Of a stretch of 9,109 nt of DNA, positions 5,260 to 9,109 are shown piece by piece. Every line of letters starts with the position of its first letter. Position 1 is the stretch's first letter. The translations under genes were made by a program, and so were the position numbers. The stretch lies in contig SOJS01000015.1 in the NCBI GenBank assembly GCA_004376435.1, positions 1-9,109 of the forward strand, written 5' to 3'. This DNA is from Dehalococcoidia bacterium (GTDB lineage: Bacteria; Chloroflexota; Dehalococcoidia; Dehalococcoidales; JAUVZE01). The notes beneath the pieces were generated by a model, which did not search any database, was not told where the DNA came from, and saw nothing but the letters and a program-made list of their open reading frames with translations.

Positions 5260-8200
5260 CTAGGCTTTCTTTACATCACATAGGAAAGCCTTAAACTCCG
5301 GTATCATGGTGTTGGCATCACCAACATGGGGAGTGAGCAGGTTAGCACTGTCGCCGGTGGAGAGACCAGTGTAGCCCCAGTGCCAGGGCATGCCAACTTG
5401 ATGAATTTTACGACCGTTAATCTGGAAGGGCTTGAAGCGGCCGGTAACCATTGCCACCGCCTCTACCTGGCCGCGGGCTGTCTCCACAACAAGCCTACCG
5501 CCATTTACAATCCCCTTTTCAGCCGCCAGCTCCTCACTTAGCTCAACAAACATCTCCGGCATCAGTTCCACATTCCAGGGCATGTTGCGGGTCATCTGGC
5601 CTGCCTGCCAGTGCTCGACAACGCGGTAGGTGGTGCACACGATTGGGTATTTATCCGGAGTGCCTTTGTAGTCCATCGGTCCAGCCCATATCTTGAAGGC
5701 GGGGTCGTTCTGGGTGCCGGAGAGCATGTTTTCCACCGGGCTTTCCCAGGGTTCATAGTGCTCAGGGAAAGGACCATCAACCAGTCCGGGACCGAAGACA
5801 TGGGCGTGTCCCTCCGCCTTCATAATAAAGGGGTACTTGGTATTCTCGGGGTCAACCGCCATTGGCGGCCAGCCGCCATCAGGCACATCGCCGATCCACC
5901 CCCCACCGTCCCAGGCAATAACCGGGTGCTCACTGTCCCAGGGGTTGCCGTTGAGGTCCACTGAGGCTCGGTTGTAGATGATGCGGCGGTTAACCGGCCA
6001 GCACCAGGCCCACTTGGGGTAAAGGCCGATATTAAACGGGCCCGGGGTCAGGTCACGGCGAGCGGCCATGTTGCCATCCTCGGTGTAGCTGGCACAGTAA
6101 AGCCAGTTGCCTGACGAGGTGGTGCCGTCGTCTTTGAGCTTGCCAAAACTGGCCATGAGCTTACCCGTGGTCAGGTCATAGCCGTTTATTTCCTTGGCTA
6201 CCTGATGGGGGTCAACATGGCTCCCGTAATCCCAGGTCAGATTAAGGATGGCGTCGCGGTGGGGAGCAGTGGCATCGCCATCATAAAGCTCCCTTATCTT
6301 AACCATCAGTTGGTTAATAATATCCAGGTCAGGCATTGCCTCTCCTGGCGGGTCAGCACACTTGTACCGCCACTGAGACCAACGGCCGCTGTTGGTAACA
6401 CTACCCTCTTTCTCAAATGAAGCAACCGCTGGTAACAGAAAGACCTCAGTATTGATGTCAGCCGGGTTAGCACCTGGTCTCTTCCAGAAGGCAGCGGTCT
6501 CTGTCTCCCAGAGGTCAACAGCCACCAGCCAGTCCAGGTTCTCCAGAGCCTTACGTTCCTTGTTAACATTAGGACCGCAGACGGCCGGGTTCTGCCCCCA
6601 GCACATCAGCCCCTTAATGACACCGTCATACATAGCCTCAAAGAGAGAAATCCAGGAGTAATTGCCACTGTTCTTGGGCAGGTAGCCATAGCCGAACTCG
6701 TTGCTGGCAGTGGCGCTATCGCCATACCAGGCCTTGAGCAGGCTGACCATATATTTAGGCGTGTTCTGCCACCAGTTGGCGCTCTTAGGGTCATTGCTCT
6801 TGGGGGTAACCCGCTCCAGGTATTGAGCCAGGGTTTCGTCTTTGTTAATCGGCGTCTTGAGGTAGCCAGGCAGGATATGGAAGAGAAGGCAGTGGTCAGT
6901 AGAACCCTGCACATTGGATTCACCACGCATAGCATTGATGCCACCACCAGCCACCCCGATGTTAGCCAGCAAAAGCTGCAGGATGGCATAGGAGCGAATC
7001 ATCTGGGTGCCATTGGTATGCTGGGTGGCGCCCATGGCGTACATAATAGTGCCTGACTTACCTGCCTTACCAGTGGCGGCGAATGTCTGGCAGACCTCAA
7101 GGAAGGTTGCCACAGGGGCACCAGTGATGCTGGAAGCCACCTCAGGGGTATAGCGGGCATACTGCTTCTTTAAGTGCTGGAAGACACAGTTGGGGTCTTG
7201 AAGGCTCATGTCTCTCTTGGGAATGCCCTGCTCATCAAGCTGGTAGCTCCAGCTAGATTTATCATATGACCTATTATCGGCATCATAGCCGGAAAAGAGA
7301 CCATCAAGGTCAGCCGGTCCCCTAAAATCTGGGTCAACCAGATAAGGGGCGTTGGTGTACTCGGTAACATAGGTCATGTTGTAGTTAGTGGGGTTAGCCT
7401 CCATGTCATCGAGGACATACTTAATAACGCCGCCAATGAAGGCGACATCAGTACCTGACCTTAGGGGGCAATAGATATCAGCCTTGGCTGAGGTGCGGGT
7501 GAACCTGGGGTCAACACTAATGAGTTTAGCCCCTCTTTCCTTGGCTTCAGTAATATGACCAAAGGCTGCCGGGTGGTTTTCCGCCGGGTTGGAGCCGATG
7601 GCTAGCATGCAGTCGCTATTAGCAATGTCATTCCAGTGATTAGTCATCGCCCCGCGTCCAAACGTTTCCGCCAAACTGGCGACAGTGGAGGAATGTCATA
7701 TACGAGCTTGGTGCTCAACATAGACCAAGCCTAAGGAACGCAGCATCTTGACCAGAAGATGACACTCTTCATTGTCCAGAGAAGCGCCACCCACCGAGGC
7801 AACAGCTTCAGTTCGGTTGACCACATAGCCATCATCATCCCTCTCCCGCCAACTGGCATCGCGGGTGGTCTTTATCTTCCGGGCAATCTGGTCAAGAGCC
7901 CAGTCCCATGACTTCTCCTGCCACTCGCTCCCGCCGGGTGCCCGGTAGAGAACCTTGCCCAGACGCCTGGGGTTATCAGCCGCCAGCTGGCGCAGGGAAG
8001 CTCCCTTAGAACAGGCAGTGCCACGGTTGATGGGATGGTCAGGGTCACCCTCAATATTTATCACCTGACCATTATCAGCGGCAACAACAAAACCACAGCC
8101 TGAGGCATCATAGGGGCAAATAGTGGTTTTTTCGCCAACTCGCTTACTTACAGAAAAGCCTTTGGGAGGGGCGGCTAAAGCCCTCTTCAATCCCAAAGGC

Positions 8201-8268
8201 TCAAAAATTACAATACCAGCTGTGGCGGCGGCACCTAGTTTCAGAAATCCTCTCCGACTTAGTTCCAT
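5260..8268 (-). CDS. fdnG: Formate dehydrogenase catalytic subunit, selenocysteine-containing, Tat-exported
   Basis: One gene of 1003 codons read through an in-frame UGA at codon 191 (7696-7698). The flanking residues QARI-U-H...TVASL.ETFGRGAMTNHW coincide with the Sec196 site of E. coli FdnG, so UGA encodes selenocysteine. UGA ends amrS and the iron-sulphur gene normally, so the genetic code is not changed. Residues 1-35 are a twin-arginine signal (SRRGFLKL at 4-11, ALA near 30-32). The N-terminal [4Fe-4S] motif is C51-x2-D54-x3-C58-x27-C86, with Asp at the second ligand position. Active-site His192 follows Sec, and Arg448 lies in NAMRGESNVQG. The C-terminal end (HVGDANTMIPEFKAFL) belongs to the molybdopterin dinucleotide-binding domain. 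Length is close to the 1015 of E. coli. It oxidises formate to CO2 with Mo or W-bisMGD outside the membrane. AGGAG lies seven bases before ATG. First gene of the fdh operon. Confidence 0.97.
7654..7698 (-). promoter_or_regulatory. Selenocysteine UGA codon and bacterial SECIS-like hairpin
   Basis: UGA is at 7696-7698. The upper stem CGCC/GGCG (7678-7681 and 7669-7672) closes the five-base loop AGUUU, which contains the G-U that SelB recognises in E. coli. A lower stem UCCA/UGGA (7686-7689 and 7657-7660) surrounds an internal loop. The hairpin begins 14 bases after UGA, matching the fdhF and fdnG elements of E. coli closely. It implies selA, selB, selC and selD elsewhere in the genome. Confidence 0.85.
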
Positions 8269-8294
8269 AAACTCGCTCCTTTCCTGTCATTTTT

Positions 8295-8363
8295 AGCAGT
8301 ACTTAAAACTCTGCCCAAAATTCCCGAATTACACATTCCAGGGCAGACTTTCACCCTACTGCT
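8295..8363 (-). other. Nested inverted repeats in the fdnG leader RNA
   Basis: The outer stem is AGCAGTA/TACTGCT (8357-8363 and 8295-8301) and the inner stem is TCTGCCC/GGGCAGA (8341-8347 and 8310-8316), each 7 bp, separated by an internal loop of 9 and 8 bases. The inner loop carries a further AATTC-GG-GAATT repeat (8319-8330). The whole lies between the predicted transcription start near 8425 and the ribosome site at 8276-8280. It matches no riboswitch core that I can recognise. No U-tract follows it. Confidence 0.55.
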
Positions 8364-8431
8364 TTAATGGGTCAAACCTGTTTTAGAATGTGGATGGCAA
8401 GAAACTCCAAGTCAAGATTTTTTCCAGATAC

Positions 8432-8461
8432 AGTATAGCCGATATTAATCCTCGGCGTCAA
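8432..8461 (-). promoter_or_regulatory. Sigma70-type promoter of the fdh operon
   Basis: Minus strand TTGACG (8461-8456) and TATACT (8437-8432) are 18 bases apart. The predicted start near 8425 gives a leader of about 157 nt before fdnG. The spacer and the last base of the -35 hold an imperfect palindrome with arms GCCGA and TCGGC (8438-8456), a possible operator. The remaining sequence between 8269 and 8493 has no gene. Confidence 0.7.
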
Positions 8462-8493
8462 TACTTTTTTATTTTTAGCCGGAACAGTTGGAA

Positions 8494-8567
8494 TGGCTGC
8501 CGAGCCAGGATTCGAACCTGGGCTAAGGGATCCAAAGTCCCCCGTGCTACCACTACACAACTCGGCA
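8494..8567 (-). tRNA. tRNA-Gln (anticodon TTG), CCA encoded
   Basis: The acceptor stem is TGCCGAG/CTCGGCA, the D stem is GTGT/GCAC, and the anticodon stem is GGGGA/TCCCT with loop CTTTGGA giving anticodon TTG. The T stem is CCAGG/CCTGG with loop TTCGAAT. The discriminator is G and CCA is encoded. It is the last of three tRNAs and lies 33 bases before the fdh promoter. No U-rich terminator follows on the minus strand, so read-through into the fdh leader is possible. Confidence 0.97.
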
Positions 8568-8591
8568 CCCTATATGTCAAAATTTTCTTCA

Positions 8592-8680
8592 TGGTGCCGA
8601 AGGTCGGGCTCGAACCGACACGAAGGTTGCCCTTCAACAGTTTTTGAGACTGTCGCGTCTGCCTATTCCGCCACTTCGGC
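8592..8680 (-). tRNA. tRNA-Leu (anticodon CAA), CCA encoded
   Basis: A class II tRNA of 89 bases. The acceptor stem is GCCGAAG/CTTCGGC and the anticodon stem is ACAGT/ACTGT with loop CTCAAAA giving anticodon CAA. A long variable arm (GAAGG/CCTTC) is present, with T stem GTCGG/CCGAC and loop TTCGAGC. The discriminator is A and CCA is encoded. It lies 24 bases before tRNA-Gln in the transcript. Confidence 0.97.
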
Positions 8681-8723
8681 CCGTTTCCTTGGCAACGAGA
8701 CTACTGATAAATTGGCCACCTTT

Positions 8724-8799
<76 letters not shown>

Positions 8800-8808
8800 A
8801 CGAGATTT

Positions 8809-8837
8809 ATTGTAGCTGGTGGTAATAGGGGTGTCAA
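8809..8837 (-). promoter_or_regulatory. Near-consensus promoter of the tRNA-Phe/Leu/Gln array
   Basis: Minus strand TTGACA (8837-8832, perfect -35) and TACAAT (8814-8809) are separated by 17 bases. The predicted start, near 8802, is only a few bases before the tRNA-Phe 5' end at 8799, so the primary transcript has almost no leader. It lies in the 54-base gap after the ferritin-like gene. Confidence 0.8.
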
Positions 8838-8853
8838 GCAAGTAAGAGCTGGT

Positions 8854-9109
8854 TTAACTTTGCTCCTCCTTCAGCAGGTCACTGAATACATCAGTATGGT
8901 ATATCTCGTTATCCCTTATCCTAAGGAGAAGCTTTTTTAAATCAGGGTCTTTAACCTCCTTGGCGGCACGGTCATATTCAGCCGTTACCTCCTGCTCAAT
9001 CTTGATATCGGCGCGGAGCATATCGGCAGTATTGGTTGACCGGTCAACCTCGGTGTGTTCCATTACTGGATTGCCGCCACCACTTGCCATTTCTTCTGCC
9101 AGCCAGCCC
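8854..9109 (-). CDS. Ferritin-like (rubrerythrin/bacterioferritin-type) di-iron protein, N terminus off the window
   Basis: Only the last 84 residues are visible. The frame is still open at the right edge, and an ATG at 9090 is probably internal because the preceding codons read GWLAEE, typical of a family helix. Visible signs are the helical segment EQEVTAEYDRAAKEV, the sequence ADMLRADIKIEQE, and an ExxH di-iron motif (EIYH) in IRDNEIYHTDVFSDLL near the end. This is the pattern of the second half of a four-helix ferritin-like domain. Proteins of this kind oxidise or store iron or scavenge peroxide in anaerobes; the exact subtype cannot be told from this fragment. It ends 17 bases before the tRNA array promoter, with TAA as stop, and no terminator is evident. 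Confidence 0.8.
   Translation of the reverse strand, partial: GWLAEEMASGGGNPVMEHTEVDRSTNTADMLRADIKIEQEVTAEYDRAAKEVKDPDLKKLLLRIRDNEIYHTDVFSDLLKEEQS

Noticed and set aside
7672..7674. TTG at 7674 as the start of a separate 804-residue formate dehydrogenase gene.
   Set aside because: It is the Leu of the conserved TVASL segment just after the selenocysteine codon, inside the SECIS-like hairpin. No ribosome site is placed for it, and the protein would lack its Fe-S domain and signal.
7696..8268. A 190-residue protein or a pseudogene ending at the UGA.
   Set aside because: The downstream frame is intact for 811 more codons and the stop lies exactly at the known Sec position, so recoding explains it better than decay.
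8464..8476. T-rich tract on the plus strand near 8464-8476 as a terminator.
   Set aside because: No plus-strand gene precedes it and no stem-loop is attached; on the transcribed strand it is A-rich.

Overview
The window is a bacterial chromosome segment of middling G+C with every recognisable gene on the minus strand, so transcription runs from right to left. The promoters are sigma70-like (TTGACA/TATAAT type) and UGA is an ordinary stop codon for amrS and the iron-sulphur subunit gene. The gene set suggests an anaerobe that respires with formate. A Chloroflexota (Dehalococcoidia-like) origin is possible, but this is an impression of protein style and not a proven assignment.

Layout from right to left. 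At 9109-8854 is the C-terminal part of a ferritin-like di-iron protein cut by the window edge. At 8799-8494 is a tRNA array (Phe-GAA, Leu-CAA, Gln-TTG) behind a near-consensus promoter. At 8461-8269 lies a strong promoter and a leader of about 157 nt with a nested stem. At 8268-2581 is a formate dehydrogenase locus: the catalytic selenoprotein FdnG (one gene of 1002 residues with an in-frame UGA at codon 191 and a SECIS-like hairpin), a four-cluster iron-sulphur subunit with a C-terminal anchor, an eight-helix NrfD-type quinone-reducing membrane subunit, and the maturation factor FdhE. FdhE appears to start at a rare ACG codon behind a perfect Shine-Dalgarno sequence. At 2475-2401 is tRNA-Asn(GTT) with its own promoter. 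At 2339-1 is an AmmeMemoRadiSam pair: the radical SAM enzyme AmrS, then a protein fusing a MEMO1-like domain to an AMMECR1 domain, which runs off the left edge.

How the genes fit together. FdnG has a twin-arginine signal and should be exported already folded with Mo/W-bisMGD and selenocysteine. FdhE probably checks or prepares it before export. Electrons from formate would pass through the FdnG cluster and the four clusters of the second subunit to NrfD, which would reduce menaquinone. Points of special interest are the selenocysteine codon that splits naive gene calls, an aspartate in place of one cysteine ligand of the FdnG cluster, the ACG start and hairpin leader of fdhE, the structured fdnG leader, and the two-gene AmmeMemoRadiSam unit, whose biochemical role is still not settled.
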